From Theristus sp. LFF4_11 (Eukaryota; Nematoda; Chromadorea; Monhysterida; Xyalidae): a stretch of 64,000 nucleotides of DNA. The stretch spans positions 42,245 to 106,244 of the forward strand of contig JASANC010001743.1 of NCBI GenBank assembly GCA_030248135.1, read 5' to 3'. The notes under the pieces are model-generated. The model saw nothing but the letters and a program-made list of their open reading frames with translations, did not search any database and was not told the origin of the DNA. Positions 12,201-22,143 of this stretch are shown in pieces; the first letter of the stretch is position 1, and each line of letters starts with the position of its first letter. Both the position numbers and the translations under genes were made by a program.

Positions 12201-13604
12201 ACAAAGAAAGCCAAAAAGGCACGCACAAAGCTTCAAACGCGAAGATATACAATTTTTCAACAACGTTTTCTTTCAATTTCCACTTTTCATCAGCTGATAA
12301 ACATCGAATATGCAGGACCACTCAACATAACACATAATTGTTTTTTTTGTTTTTTTAATGCAACTTGCTTGTTTGCTTGCCAACTTTTCCAGAGTTTGTC
12401 ACCACAGTCACACAAATGCGGCATAACCACGCTCAAAATCCCACATTCCACGATACAAAACACTTGAGAAAATGCGGGCTTTTTCGTTTAGAACACAACA
12501 CACAAAGCGACGGATGCAAGAAAAGTACTTCGAATATTTTGTTTCACACATGATTTCAATGCAATCTATGCAATTTAACCAACACACTGGAACGACACTT
12601 AGCTAGTGTGTTTGTAATTTTGTGACTGTACAACATTTGACTGAAACAGAGGCTGCCTGTTGCTGTTTTCGCTCCCCCCCCTTGCCCCGCGACGCCCCCA
12701 ACTTCTAATCGCTGTTGCAGACCTTGATCATGTCTTCATCACCACGACTGCGAAATGGACTTCAAAGACTGTCCAATAAGACGCTTATGATGGATATAAA
12801 CACAGAAATAGGGATGGAGCCGGTTCCGTTCCGAATTCCGGCACATTTGCCGGATCGGGATCCATCCCTACACAGAAAGAACAGAATTGATCTATCCGGA
12901 ACTGAATTTGATTCCAGTCCAACTGAGCTGTCCTGTCCAAAAAAATCGTTCAGGTCAGAACCAAATTTCCGCCAGCTGAGTGAGTCCTTATTTCCTGAGC
13001 ACGTTGATTAGCCTGAATAAAGCTGCATTCATGAAGCATGATTTAGTGACGCGCAACTGCGTTAAAACATAGCTACGTGTGGCCACCAAATACTGTTTCA
13101 TGAATGCCCCTTAACGCACAACACAATCACCAGTGAAGTGAATCGTGCGTGACTTTTCAAAAGTCTCACTAAACCGAAACAACAGATTTCTCAACAGTCT
13201 CGCTAAACCGAAAGAACAAAACAAAAAAAAATACCTGAGCATAGCTCGGCGAGATTTTCGAGTTCAGTCTGAGTATCTTTTCGCCGGTCATAACAAACGC
13301 CTCGCAGCGGGGGCTGGCCGCGGAGTGATAGCTGCGAGGCGTGTGGGGCAGCTCTCCGAAATCGTCGTCGTCGTCCGCAACGTCTGTGAAGAGAATGATT
13401 TCGTCCGTTATCAATCACCAAAAAAGTTTGTTTTTTCGACTCGAAATTAAGAAAAAACATAAAAAAAAACCAACCTGCGCCACCGCCTGGGTGTTCGGAA
13501 ATCGATCGAACAACTGTCGCGGGATTGGAATCGTTTTGGCGTGTGGAGTTCAGTTTGTGAGTGGTGATGACGACATGCTGCGGCTGGTGCATCACTTGTG
13601 TCAT
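230..13604 (-). CDS. PSD/EFA6: EFA6/PSD-family Arf6 guanine nucleotide exchange factor (Sec7-PH), 3' partial
   Basis: Minus-strand exons: 13475-13604, 13235-13383, 10420-10726, 9671-9873 (or ending 9741), 8802-9046, 2177-2370, 1671-1729, 1264-1391, 683-876, 230-464. Phases join across all junctions if exon 4 ends at 9671; the alternative donor at 9740 (GTACGC) breaks phase with the Sec7 exon. Exons 5-8 encode the Sec7 domain (ARRLAKRFFQLDGFKKSD, LAKNNEFS, RYHLCNPGVF, ALLLLNSDLHG, CHEFIDNL), which in this family catalyses GDP release from Arf6 at the plasma membrane. Exons 9-10 encode most of the PH domain (EYKKGWVMRKAVYDENGKR, FGRRGWRMFFGTLKGLVLYL), which binds phosphoinositide. Residue Q of the usual LNTDLHGQN is P here. 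The N-terminus is disordered, with D-, Q/H- and P/S/T-rich stretches. ATG at 13604 is the first in-frame Met of its exon; further upstream exons cannot be excluded. The PH end lies beyond position 1. EFA6 identity is certain from motifs; the N-terminal exons rest on phase and splice sites. Confidence 0.9.
1077..1241. mobile_element. Foldback MITE with TACAGTCGAAC ends
   Basis: The ends TACAGTCGAACTCTAAATTA and its imperfect inverse at 1222-1241 form terminal inverted repeats. The interior has a second inverted pair containing ATCACGTGATGCA and TGCATCACGTG. It lies in an EFA6 intron, ending 22 bp from the splice donor at 1263. A related copy is at 46605-46769. Confidence 0.75.
2808..3146 (-). 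CDS. Hypothetical acidic, aromatic-rich ORF inside an EFA6 intron
   Basis: This 112-codon frame has unusual composition: many D, E, N, Y, W and H residues (EQYYCSDDNQNYEEFY, NDWWENPHSDWLD). An acceptor before 3138 and a GTACGG donor after 2899 would make a 240-nt exon starting and ending in the phases of the surrounding EFA6 intron. As a cassette exon it would insert about 80 residues into the Sec7 fold, which is structurally unlikely, so a small nested gene or a chance frame is equally possible. The last residues come from a CCAATCA-containing repeat. No family recognised. Confidence 0.25.
   Translation of the reverse strand: MPRKSSFCRVTREHQKKMSWMNTDEQYYCSDDNQNYEEFYVSNEHNDWWENPHSDWLDTVAATKHNSYYYSHPDDDYHTTPFRYGSLKCEPLSSQIVNYVQSNDWLLLNGAD
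4835..5035 (-). repeat. Dispersed repeat family R2, copy 1
   Basis: This is the reverse complement of segments at 27265-27470 and 21640-21830. Shared landmarks are GACTCAATGCGCGCATAGAT, GTGATCCGAGTCCCC and AAGATTGAAACTAG. It lies in the large EFA6 intron. The family ends are not sharp enough to assign a transposon class. Confidence 0.7.
11231..11332 (-). mobile_element. Fragment of the TACAGTATGGCCGAAT MITE family
   Basis: It matches the first ~100 bp of the 269-bp element at 19459-19727 in reverse orientation (AAAAGACAACTCCTAGTC, then TATTCGGCCATGCTGTA). The other end is missing. Confidence 0.75.
11377..11793 (-). CDS. Candidate alternative first exon of EFA6
   Basis: A 139-codon open exon begins with ATG at 11793 and reaches a GTGCGT donor at 11376, ending in phase 0. 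Exon 3 of the EFA6 model (start 10726) also begins in phase 0, so this exon can splice straight to it in place of the 13.2-13.6 kb exons. The protein is hydrophilic and probably disordered (rich in S, T, R, E). No acceptor of matching phase lies upstream, which argues for a start exon rather than an internal one. The 3' end of the open frame runs into a MITE fragment at 11231-11332, which would be intronic in this model. It could instead be a fortuitous ORF or belong to another gene. Confidence 0.4.
12809..12870. mobile_element. 62-bp hAT-like MITE with 8-bp target duplication
   Basis: The element starts TAGGGATGGAGCC and ends GGATCCATCCCTA, inverted relative to each other. It is flanked by the perfect 8-bp direct repeat CACAGAAA at 12801-12808 and 12871-12878. 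An 8-bp target duplication is typical of hAT-superfamily transposons. The interior is GC-rich and palindromic. Confidence 0.8.
13027..13113. mobile_element. ~85-bp palindromic element (ATTCATGAAGC ends), copy 1
   Basis: A near-perfect foldback starts GCATTCATGAAGC and ends TTTCATGAATGCCCC, with a core TTTAGTGACGCG and its imperfect inverse. Sister copies are at 18131-18212 and 50309-50392. No internal coding capacity. Confidence 0.75.
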
Positions 13605-14988
13605 TTCGCAATTTTTTTTGGATTTGTCAACAAACCGAACGATTATTGTATTGAAATTCTATTTCCATTTTCGTTCAGTTGTTGGGTCCAACAAAAAATA
13701 GTTTTTTATGAATAAATTTTTTTGCGATTCACATTTTGCCACAACGTTTTCTTGTTCGAATTGCATTTTTCCAATACTGATGGATTGGATAGCTGAATAA
13801 TAATCTCACGTCAAAAATCTGAAATGACGACAAAAATTGAAGTTGGGCATGCTGTTGTTATCGAAGAAATCTAAAAACGTGCACTTGCAAGTTGCTTGCA
13901 CATTTTCGGAACTACATGCTGTTCATACAGTTTTATCGGAGTTTCCTGCTTTTTCGCGAAATAAAATGGAATGGATGGATGCAACACGTCAACATCTGCC
14001 TGGTTGGTGATCATTTGTGCAGAAAAAGTAACAAAATCAAAATCAAACACCGTTTTGCATTTGCAATGGGGGCGAGGCGAAACGAGACGGGGCAAGCAAA
14101 CTTAACAAGATAGAAAAGCGAAAGCGAAACTGCAATATAGCCCGCTCACTCCAGTCCACACTGGAAGATGCCAAAAATAGTGCTGGTCTGATTTGTTGCA
14201 AAGTGTCAAATCAACTGTTTGCGAACCAAACAAATACGGGCTTTTTGGTAGCCCAAAAATGAAGAACGGAGAAGCCTTTGCAAATCTTATCTGGATTTTC
14301 AAACGTTCAGAGCCTCAGTGGTTAACCTCAAAATAGTGGAACAAACAAAACAGATAGATACAGAAGAACGCGAAAAACTGAAACACGGTGATACAAAATG
14401 TCAAAAGTTCTGGATAAGAAAACGTCAAGTCCTACTTAGCACGTTGCACGCAATCCGTGTGCGCTGTGCGCGCGTGGTTTTTCGTCAGTTTATGTTTAGC
14501 AACGTTATTACAGCAACTGAAACTGAAAAACAAAAGGATAGGCTCAATTGCTGCAACATACCACGTACAATCCGGGAAAAAATAAAACGATCTGTACTGT
14601 TCAGTGTCCTAGTGGTGTTTCTGTCTGTCGTTTTTTCACAATAAAATAATACGTCCTCCGAATCAAGCAAAGAGTTCTACGGTGAATCCAAGAAGAATGA
14701 ATGAAGAAATCCAACCAAAAACCAAGCGTTACGTTAGATAGAAGTATTTTTCGGAGGGGGGGGGGCTTCTTGGGGCGCGGGCGGGGGCGGGCGGGGTCAT
14801 TTTGGAGGACCTACCTTTGTGGATTCAAAAAACCCAGGTCGTGTTTCTCGTTCCAAATAATTTTTCTGTGTTCCATAGTACTTTCTTGAATACTTCAGAG
14901 AAAGAAAACGCACCGGTTCATGTTGTTGTTGATGGACAACGCCGCGCTTCTTCGAGACGACAAATTGGCAACAGCCAAGAGTTGACAA
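13605..14988. other. Intergenic, no gene recognised
   Basis: AT-rich sequence upstream of the EFA6 start. Only short open frames occur, none with convincing splice sites or family motifs. A G-rich run is at 14755-14797. If EFA6 has further 5' exons or its promoter, they are here, but I see no clear signal. Confidence 0.5.
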
Positions 14989-15511
14989 TAGGGTTGTTAA
15001 AAAAACAACAAAAATCGTCATTTTTGTTTTTTTAAATTTTTTAATTTCAAAAATCAAAGTTGTGCTGAATCAAAGAGGTAATTGCTAAAATTTTGACCCC
15101 CAAACCGCCTTGAAATTCGATCAATTCTTCTGATGATGTCGCGACGACACGACACGAAGCAGCAACCAGACAACGTAGCGCTTGCAATCGGAGCAGCTCG
15201 GACGCTCTGCGAGGCGAATCGTCAACTTATCTGCATCGGAAATGGTAAGCCAAGCTTTGAGACGCTCAAAAACTTCACCGCAGAAGTTTTGAAGCCTAAA
15301 ATCTGTCGGTAAAACGGTCCAAAATCGACTGCTGACGGCTTTACGAGGTAATATCAAAGAAAATTTTTGTTGAACTTTCGAAAAATTGTGCCAAAATTGA
15401 ATTGAGGTTTTATTTCAAAGCATATTAGAGAAAAAATTTCGAATTTAAAAAAAAACGGCGATTTTGTTTTTTTAATCATTTTAAAAAATTGGTTTTTGTT
15501 TGACAACCCTA
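14989..15511. mobile_element. Foldback transposon, TAGGGTTGT ends, copy 1
   Basis: The left end TAGGGTTGTTAAAAAAACA pairs with TTTGTTTGACAACCCTA on the right, and both are followed inwards by A/T-rich inverted tracts. The core (about 15120-15360) is matched in reverse complement by 63420-63660, including GAATTGATCGAATTTCA and TCGTGTC near the centre. On the minus strand the core is open and encodes SDADKLTIRLAERPSC; the second copy encodes ISDADKVTIRLA. This suggests a remnant of a transposon coding exon or a captured gene fragment. Confidence 0.7.
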
Positions 15512-15883
15512 GATGCAACCTACCAGTGTCCAGTACGCAAGATTTGGAGATTCCCATGGAGAAATTGTGATTTTCTCAAAATGATCGATTCTGCGCGACT
15601 ACGAAAACTAATAATGCACAAAAATTACACAAATCGGTCGATCGAGAAGTGAAACGTTCAGTTTGTTTTTAACCTTGGTTTTTTTCTTCTATGTTTCATT
15701 CAAAACAATTCAACGAAAAACGAAAAACGTTGCGTGCACAACGAAAAAAACGGTTGGGGCTGACAAAACTGCTGAGAAAGGAAATCGGAGAATTCCATCC
15801 AAAAGCTGAATAGTTTTTTTTCTGCTTCAAATTCTGTCCAGTTGCCAGCAGAGTCAAACATACAAAATTACAAATAAAATACC

Positions 15884-16499
15884 TCAACACTGACCTATCT
15901 GTGGAATAATGAACACGTTCAATTTCAAAATTTCCAACAATTTCAAAGCCGAACCGTATAAGTGTTTAATGGTGGGTGGACTCGATTACAACACCACTCC
16001 ACAAAACACCCATCTATGACGTCAGTGGACTATCGTGAAACAAACAAGAATACCAATGCGAGCAACCTTTTTATGACACACATAAAAAGGACCATACACG
16101 TGTTCAGCGATTTGTTTCGCCGCGATGAAATCGCTGTCGGCGAAAAACTGATGCACAGCATTGGTGTCAAAGGCATGCCAAAGATTTTACAGCCATAGTG
16201 CAGTACTGCTGATGCCAACAATCATTTTTTTGCCACCAGAAATATTTGTCGCGGCGACCAATCGCTGAACATGTGAATGGGGGCCTTCTAACACATTTTC
16301 CAAGCCTATTCACCATTCAGCGACTTGTCGTCTATCATAAATGATAAAAATTGAATGCAAATCGGTAAAATGATAGCAGCGGACTGCAAAGCGAGCAAGC
16401 TTACCGCCTGAATTTCTCCATACATGCGATTAAAATCGCCCGCCTTGTCGTTGTAACTTATGCGAAGCTGCTGGAAAATGTGACTTGGGGATCTGCATT
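15884..16499 (-). CDS. Orphan gene fragment: one well-bounded exon plus possible terminal exon
   Basis: Exon 16405-16499 is preceded by a strong acceptor (GTTGTTGTTGCAG) and followed by a strong donor (GTAAGC). It encodes CRSPSHIFQQLRISYNDK then AGDFNRMYGEIQA, which reads like a soluble, possibly helical protein segment. It ends in phase 0. A short segment at 15884-15898 after a good acceptor (TTATTCCACAG) would add IGQC and a stop, making a possible last exon. Upstream exons were not found. I do not recognise the family. The exon could belong to an unseen gene on the minus strand between EFA6 and the SMP gene. Confidence 0.4.
16094..16285. mobile_element. Foldback element
   Basis: ACACGTGTTCAGCGATTTG near the left end is matched inversely by CAATCGCTGAACATGTG at the right, with TCGCCGCGA / TCGCGGCGA next to it. 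It lies in the presumed intron of the orphan gene. No internal gene. Confidence 0.6.
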
Positions 16500-18130
16500 C
16501 TGCAACAACAACTCCGAAAACTAAACGCTTCGTCATAAACTTAGCCTGTGATGCTGATCTAACAGCTGTGTGTGCCGTGGTGAGTTGAATGTGAGGTGAA
16601 TAAAGTTTCTGAACCTCGGTTGAAGAATAAAATGAGCAAAAATACTTCATAAAAACTATAGCTGCAGTGTGTAAGTGTGTGTAGGCTCAATAATTTGAAC
16701 CGATTCAATGAACCAGAATCGAGTTTTTTTCTGACAGGTTTGAAACAAAAAATGCTGCGACAAATTGCCGCACGCAAAACAGAATCGATTGCAATGAACA
16801 ACTGGGGGAGCAAAACCGCAATGAAGCGCGCACGTGTGCTTTCAAAAAGAGAACTGGAAGGAAATGGGACGACAGCTTAGGTACAGCCGTTTTCTCTCCT
16901 CAAATTGAAAAGAGAAAATGAAAGCTTCTTCTAGTTTACGAGACAGCTGACACGGCGTATCTAAAAACAGAAAAACGAACGGACCAAACACGCGCAAACC
17001 TAAAAAAACATGTGAGCGAAGAAATAATATGGATTGGAACGGCAATTTTTTCGCGTGGATGGAAAAACTGGGCCATTCACTCAGAAAGGATGCCTATGGG
17101 AATATAAAAGAAAATTTCTGTTTTGGATGTGTTTTGGATTGATCATTTTAGCTAAAATAGTGACAGAAAAGAGAACTGATATGACACTTTAGGTCATCAT
17201 TTTTTCGCGCCTATCTTACAATTCAGAAGTACGCGCCTACTACGTGGAGTGCCATAAATTATCGCTGAACAAGTAACCCTGTATATTTTTGATGCCATTG
17301 GTACGTTCTTTTTTTTCACTTTCTCAACTGAGATCGAGAAATAGGCACTGCAACGATGCAAGGATCTGATAATAAAACGTTAATGACCGTTTATGTTGGT
17401 GGAAATGCGGGTCAGAAACAAAAAAAACTTGTGCGGAATTACTGAGACAAATTGCCATATAAACTTCGAGAATCGAGCAAGGCAGAGCCCGAAAAAGCTG
17501 ACATCACACAAAAATACTGCTGCACTGAAAAACGAGTTGAAAAACCGTGTTTACAAGTTTACAAAGTAAAATAGCCACCGGACTCGGTTATGCATTACCA
17601 AGGATTTTTTTACATTTTTTTCTGTTCCAGATTCTGTACCAGTGCTTGCTGCCGAAACGACTGTTTTGCTAAAATAACAGCAAACAGGCCGTTTAGTGTT
17701 GTTTTTGGCCAAGCGATTGGATTTGATTTTTTGCTGCGTTTTTCTTGTTCTTCATGTTGGTTAGTGTGTGTGGTATTACGATTTACGAAATCACCAAAAG
17801 GAGGTTTTTATTGTAGTTGAGGTTTCAGAGAATATAAACCAATTTTTTACTGATTCAATTAAATAAGACTGAGTTGAGCTGAGCTTACGCGCAGCAAATT
17901 TCGAAAAAAAGAAAAATGGGTGATGCCAAAGCCGAATAAAGACACCGGAAATCATAAAAGCTACATCACTGCACTGATTCAAGGCGAACGCCGCACAAAG
18001 AAAACAAACCCAGTCAGAAACACAATGTAAAGCAGAAACGCGGAGGATATAATTTTTGTCTCCAGCAAAGCCCCAGTCGATTTAAATTTTTGCGATAAAC
18101 CAGCAAGATCAGTGACTCCTCTACTCACAT
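16500..18130. other. Intergenic, no gene recognised
   Basis: AT-rich sequence with only short open frames of biased composition. No RNA gene, repeat with clear ends, or splice-bounded exon was recognised. Confidence 0.45.
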
Positions 18131-18212
18131 TAATGAAGCAGTATTTTGTGACGCGTAGCTGTGTTAAGACACATAGCTATACGTCACTAAGTACTACTTC
18201 ATGAATGCCGCT
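18131..18212. mobile_element. ~85-bp palindromic element (ATTCATGAAGC family), copy 2
   Basis: It starts ATTAATGAAGCAGTATTTTG and ends TACTTCATGAATGCCG, with a GTGACGCGTAGC core and its inverse. It is related to the copies at 13027 and 50309. Confidence 0.75.
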
Positions 18213-18666
18213 TCCGACTCTCAGGTGCTCTTTGGCTCTGGTAGAGACAGACAGGAAAAAGGAGCCGAAAACAAGTACAACTCGACTGCCAAAAAAATCT
18301 GATGACAAAATTACACAGCAACCAAACACAAAATACATCCACGAAGGACCAACCCACCCATACGCGTGCAACAACAACACACGATAAACAACCGACATCA
18401 AAAACAATATTAACCCTCCTGATGATAAATTTATTTTAGTTTATTTCTGCCAGCCACGAAAATCCACGAATAAAATGCGCACAGAACAGAATCTGGGGAA
18501 TTTGTGTTGTTGGTCTAAAATACACTGAATTAATTCAGTTCAGTTTCTGGCATTGTCAGCAGACCAGCTAGCGCTTGCTAAACAACGAACAGCAAACTGA
18601 AAAGCGGCGGTTCAGCCAAAATCTATACAACAATGAAGCAAAAGCTAAAATGGCAGCTAGCTGGTC

Positions 18667-19218
18667 TTGTGGCCGACAATCAGAAGATGGCATTTGTGTT
18701 CACGATACAACTCATTGGCATGCGCCGATCACTGTGCTGGGTCCAATTTTGCTCATGTCTGCGTATTTTCTTTGCGCCAAATGAAAGTAATAAAAAATAA
18801 TAAAACACTCCGACTAGAAAATGGAACACAACGCGAAAAGAATGCCAGTAACATAGTGAAAAAAAACACACACACACACGCGAGCGCTGGTACAGCGACT
18901 GGCTTTTGGTTGAGGCTCAGTAAACCGACCAAGGAAAATAATCTGTGTGTTCCGTTCCAGTGGAAATTTCAAACCGAGCTATGCAGAGCATGTCAAAAAC
19001 GGATCAATAAAAATATCGAAACATCACAATGCGCCGACACAGGAGAGGCCGCACTAAAACAACTGAATGATGCAAATGCGTGCTTGCTTTGTGAATTGTT
19101 ACGGGTGTTGAGAGTTGAGACAGCCAAACGGCAACAACAAAAAATGTTTGCTTCTGAAAGCTTTCACAAGAAGATATCGATTTTTCAGCTATATTTTAAT
19201 GCAAGTTCAGTATTTTAA
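18667..19218 (+). CDS. Unassigned ORF with paired CxxC motifs
   Basis: An uninterrupted 183-codon frame, the longest outside recognised exons. Its second half encodes LCRACQKRI, then SQCADTG, then ACLLCELLRVLR, a C-x2-C ... C ... C-x2-C pattern that could bind zinc. A good acceptor (TGTTCCGTTCCAG) lies at about 18943-18960, directly before WKFQTELCRACQ, so only the downstream half may be an exon. Composition of the first half looks non-coding (CA-repeat at 18868-18882). No known family recognised; may be spurious. Confidence 0.25.
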   Translation: MWPTIRRWHLCSRYNSLACADHCAGSNFAHVCVFSLRQMKVIKNNKTLRLENGTQREKNASNIVKKNTHTHASAGTATGFWLRLSKPTKENNLCVPFQWKFQTELCRACQKRINKNIETSQCADTGEAALKQLNDANACLLCELLRVLRVETAKRQQQKMFASESFHKKISIFQLYFNASSVF

Positions 19219-19458
19219 CTGAGCCATCGGGGCTGCCAACGCGCGTTTCTCATGTTGAAACACTGATGACGCAGCGCGATTTCGGTGGTCGTTTTTTCAC
19301 GCCGCTCTAAGGATGAATCAAAAACTTACCGCAATACTGTAAAGCCAGCACAAATTGAGATTTGCTGACAACTCAGGTTTCCGAAGTACTTTTAAATAAA
19401 AAGCTTGGCTTCCGAACTCGGAATGCGTTGCGCTTCACACACAGAAATGTGTACGTTG

Positions 19459-19727
19459 TACAGTATGGCCGAATAAAAAAAGGCAGCCCGTCAAGGCGGG
19501 ATCAGTCGCAGACTAGGAGTTGTCTTTTTCAAAAATGCCAACATAACTCCTAATCATGTGTTCAAGGGAGCAAGAATGAACATAATAGCACGAAGAATCC
19601 ATTAGTCTGAAAAAACACGTCAAATGTGGCACACATGTTGGTTTCTGAACTTCTATTTTCTTTCATTCAAATTTCGCGCGCTCCTTGCACCCTGAAAAAA
19701 CTGCCATGTTTACTCGGTCATTCCGTA
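19459..19727 (+). mobile_element. MITE, TACAGTATGGCCGAAT family, full copy
   Basis: A 269-bp element with inverted ends TACAGTATGGCCGAATA and CTCGGTCATTCCGTA. Internal landmarks are GACTAGGAGTTGTC and TCGCGCGCTCCTTGCACC. Matching copies are at 21371-21642 (reverse), 45660-45928, and a fragment at 11231-11332. No coding capacity. Confidence 0.85.
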
Positions 19728-19989
19728 ACAACAATATGTGTGAAGGGGGTAGCTTTGAAGTTATACGGTGTTTGTGTCGTGTCGCGTGTGTTTTTTAACG
19801 CATCAAGTGGACAAATCACTAATTTTTCACGTTGAAAAAAGTGCAAATGTTCATGTAAATATTGGTGCAAATCTTTTTCTTGCGTGTTGAACGATCAAGT
19901 CAAGAGCAAGCTCTTTCGGACAAAATGATGTCCTAGTCCAAAAAAACCTTTGTTGTTCAGTTTGGCTTCTGTGTCTGCTGTGGCATTCA

Positions 19990-20125
19990 GGGTATCGAGC
20001 CATGCCGACGGTTGGATAGGCACTTAATCGCAGAGAAAATTCGATGGGCGCCCTGGTCGACAGCGTTCTGTACGCATTTCTGGGTTAGCCCTGGCGAAAA
20101 ACATCGCCTAAAATCACCATTCGTT
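19990..20125 (+). mobile_element. tRNA-derived SINE, 5'-truncated copy
   Basis: It matches the tRNA-like B-box region and body of the SINEs at 25573, 48417 and 56083 (TATCGAGCC, GGCACTTAATCGCAGAG, GGGCGCCCTGGTCGAC, GTTAGCCCTGGCGAAAAAC). The A-box part is absent. It ends near a CGTTCGTTCGTT tail. Confidence 0.75.
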
Positions 20126-20268
20126 CGTTCGTTTGTTCGTACACACACAAATGTAATTTTAATCGTTCGGAAATTGTTTGAAAAGTGAACTTTTTTTCAG
20201 ATGCAAAAACGAGAAGGCAGCTTCGGGTTCGAAATTATCGTGACGAGTTCGTTGGTTGTTTTTTCAAA

Positions 20269-20538
20269 TTAAAAATGGCATCGCAACGTCACGCAAACAA
20301 GTTTTTTAAAGGTTTCCAGCCAATTCACCGCGGGAACCAAACGCAGTTCCCCATAAACGTGCGACAGTAAAAACCGCTGCTGCAGGTTCTGTATCTGTCT
20401 GTGATCATGGCGCAGTTGATGCGCGGATTTTTTTTTCGTTTTTTTCAAAATGTCACCGGAAATTGAAAAAGCGAACATATTTTTACGCCGATAAACGTGT
20501 TTGAATGAAAAAACATACACTCTTGACATTTTTATCAT
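20269..20538 (-). CDS. Candidate exon of unknown gene
   Basis: A minus-strand frame of higher GC than its surroundings encodes QLRHDHRQIQNLQQRFLL then SHVYGELRLVPAVNWLETF, which has a protein-like balance of residues. The likely coding part is about 20280-20430. Splice sites around it are weak, no neighbouring exon was found, and no family is recognised. Confidence 0.25.
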   Translation of the reverse strand: MIKMSRVYVFSFKHVYRRKNMFAFSISGDILKKTKKKSAHQLRHDHRQIQNLQQRFLLSHVYGELRLVPAVNWLETFKKLVCVTLRCHF

Positions 20539-20539
20539 G

Positions 20540-21339
20540 AGACCGGTTGATTCAAGCGCTTATCTCTGTTTTCTTTGACCATTGAATCAGATCGGGTTGT
20601 CTTTTATCGTCGACGGTTTTTCTGCCATTTTTTTGAACACAACCAAGCAACATCAAATAATAGGTTTTTCAAATCCCCAAGCAGAACTATTGCTTGGTGT
20701 ATTGGGTCTTCTTGACACGATCTGGCTGTGAATTGTTGACGTGCAAAGGCTAACAATCTGATCGCGCGCCTGTTTGAAGTCGGCCCATTGCGAAAGAAAA
20801 AAACTGTCTGTGGAACGTATAAAAGCGTCGTTATCTGGCTCGAATCAAATCGTTATTCGAGAACCGAGTTTTTTGTTTGTGAAAAAAATAATGCAAATGT
20901 TATCTGTCGGTCGGTGTTTTTTCGTTTGTTCTGCTCCGTTATTCCAAACAGTGGAATCAAAATCCAACAGAGATCCAGTAGTGGTGTTTGATGTCATGAA
21001 CTGATGAACGTGCTTTCTGTATTCGTTACTCAAGTTTTAATTTTTTTTAATATTTTCTTACCAATGGCTTGTTGATTGATTTGCCAGTTTCAGTTTGTTT
21101 CTGTCAATGATATCCTAAACTCTACCCTCATACCTCCTCCTTTCCTGGTTTCTCATTCCATTCGAAAATTCCTCCTTGAATTTTCAAAATGTTTTATGTT
21201 CTGTACAGTTTTTTGTTGAGGTTGACAACCCAGGAAGCTCTGCAGTGTATAATTATTACGGTATACAGGGTGGCGCATAAGTAGTGAACCACGTTTATTT
21301 TGCAATTTTGTGATGTTTCACGGCTAATATAATTTTTTA
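20540..21339. other. Intergenic, no gene recognised
   Basis: AT-rich sequence. It ends in a short sequence, TACAGGGTGGCGCATAAGTA (from about 21262), that resembles a mariner-type transposon end but has no partner nearby. Confidence 0.45.
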
Positions 21340-21830
21340 TTTTGGTCATGAGACTCAATGCGCGCATAGATACGGAATGGCCGAGTAAACATGACAGCTT
21401 TTTTCAGGGTGCAAGGAGAGCGCGAAATTTGAATGAAAATAAAAAGACGTTCAGAAAAACCCATATTGTGTGCCAAATTTGACGCGTTTTTTAGACTAAT
21501 GGATTCTTCGTGCTATACTGTTCTTTTTTTTGCTTTGCACACATGATTGTGATATATGTTGGCAGTTTTGAAAAAGACAACTCCTAGTCTGCTACTGATT
21601 CCGCCTTGATAGACTGCCTTAATCATTCGGCCATACTTGTAACCTGTAGGTAAACAGTTTCATGCATGATGCGGGAATTCAAAATTGGCAAAGTGATCCG
21701 AATCCCCTAAATAGGGCCGAGTTACTTAGGCAATTTGAAATGCCATATAAAGATTGAAACTAGCTTCCTTTCTACGTCTGCACAAGCATAGAGTCGCAGA
21801 ACCTAAAAAATTTATTATACTAGGATTTTT
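21340..21830 (+). repeat. R2 repeat copy interrupted by a nested MITE
   Basis: R2 sequence (GACTCAATGCGCGCATAGAT) ends at 21370, a complete MITE follows, and R2 resumes at about 21643 (GGTAAACAGTTTCATGC). It then continues through GATTGAAACTAGC to about 21830. The order shows the MITE inserted into an existing R2 copy. Confidence 0.75.
21371..21642 (-). mobile_element. MITE, TACAGTATGGCCGAAT family, nested copy
   Basis: It starts TACGGAATGGCCGAGTAAAC and ends CATTCGGCCATACTTGTA, the reverse of the element at 19459. It is inserted in an R2 repeat. Confidence 0.8.
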
Positions 21831-22143
21831 TTAGCATCGGCCTTGTTACACACACCCGTTAGTTGGATTCAGCTGAAATTTTGCACACTTATGTATAAGT
21901 TATATAAGTTATTCTTTGACGAATCTCTCCGGAAAATTTATCCAAATCTGTTCATTGGTTGCGGCGAGATATGAGCTGTCAAACGGTGGTACACTACTTA
22001 TGTGTGCCACTACTACAGACGGTGGTCTACTTACTTATGGGCCACCCGGTATACGGTCTTATAGGTACCGTATTTTCAGCTGTTCAACTGGACGATTTTT
22101 CGCAAGTGCAGCATTTCAAAGCAGCTCGAAAGTGCCAGCCATT

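Noticed and set aside
12715..13011. 98-codon plus-strand frame
   Set aside because: About a third of it is the 62-bp MITE and its duplication; no splice support or family match.
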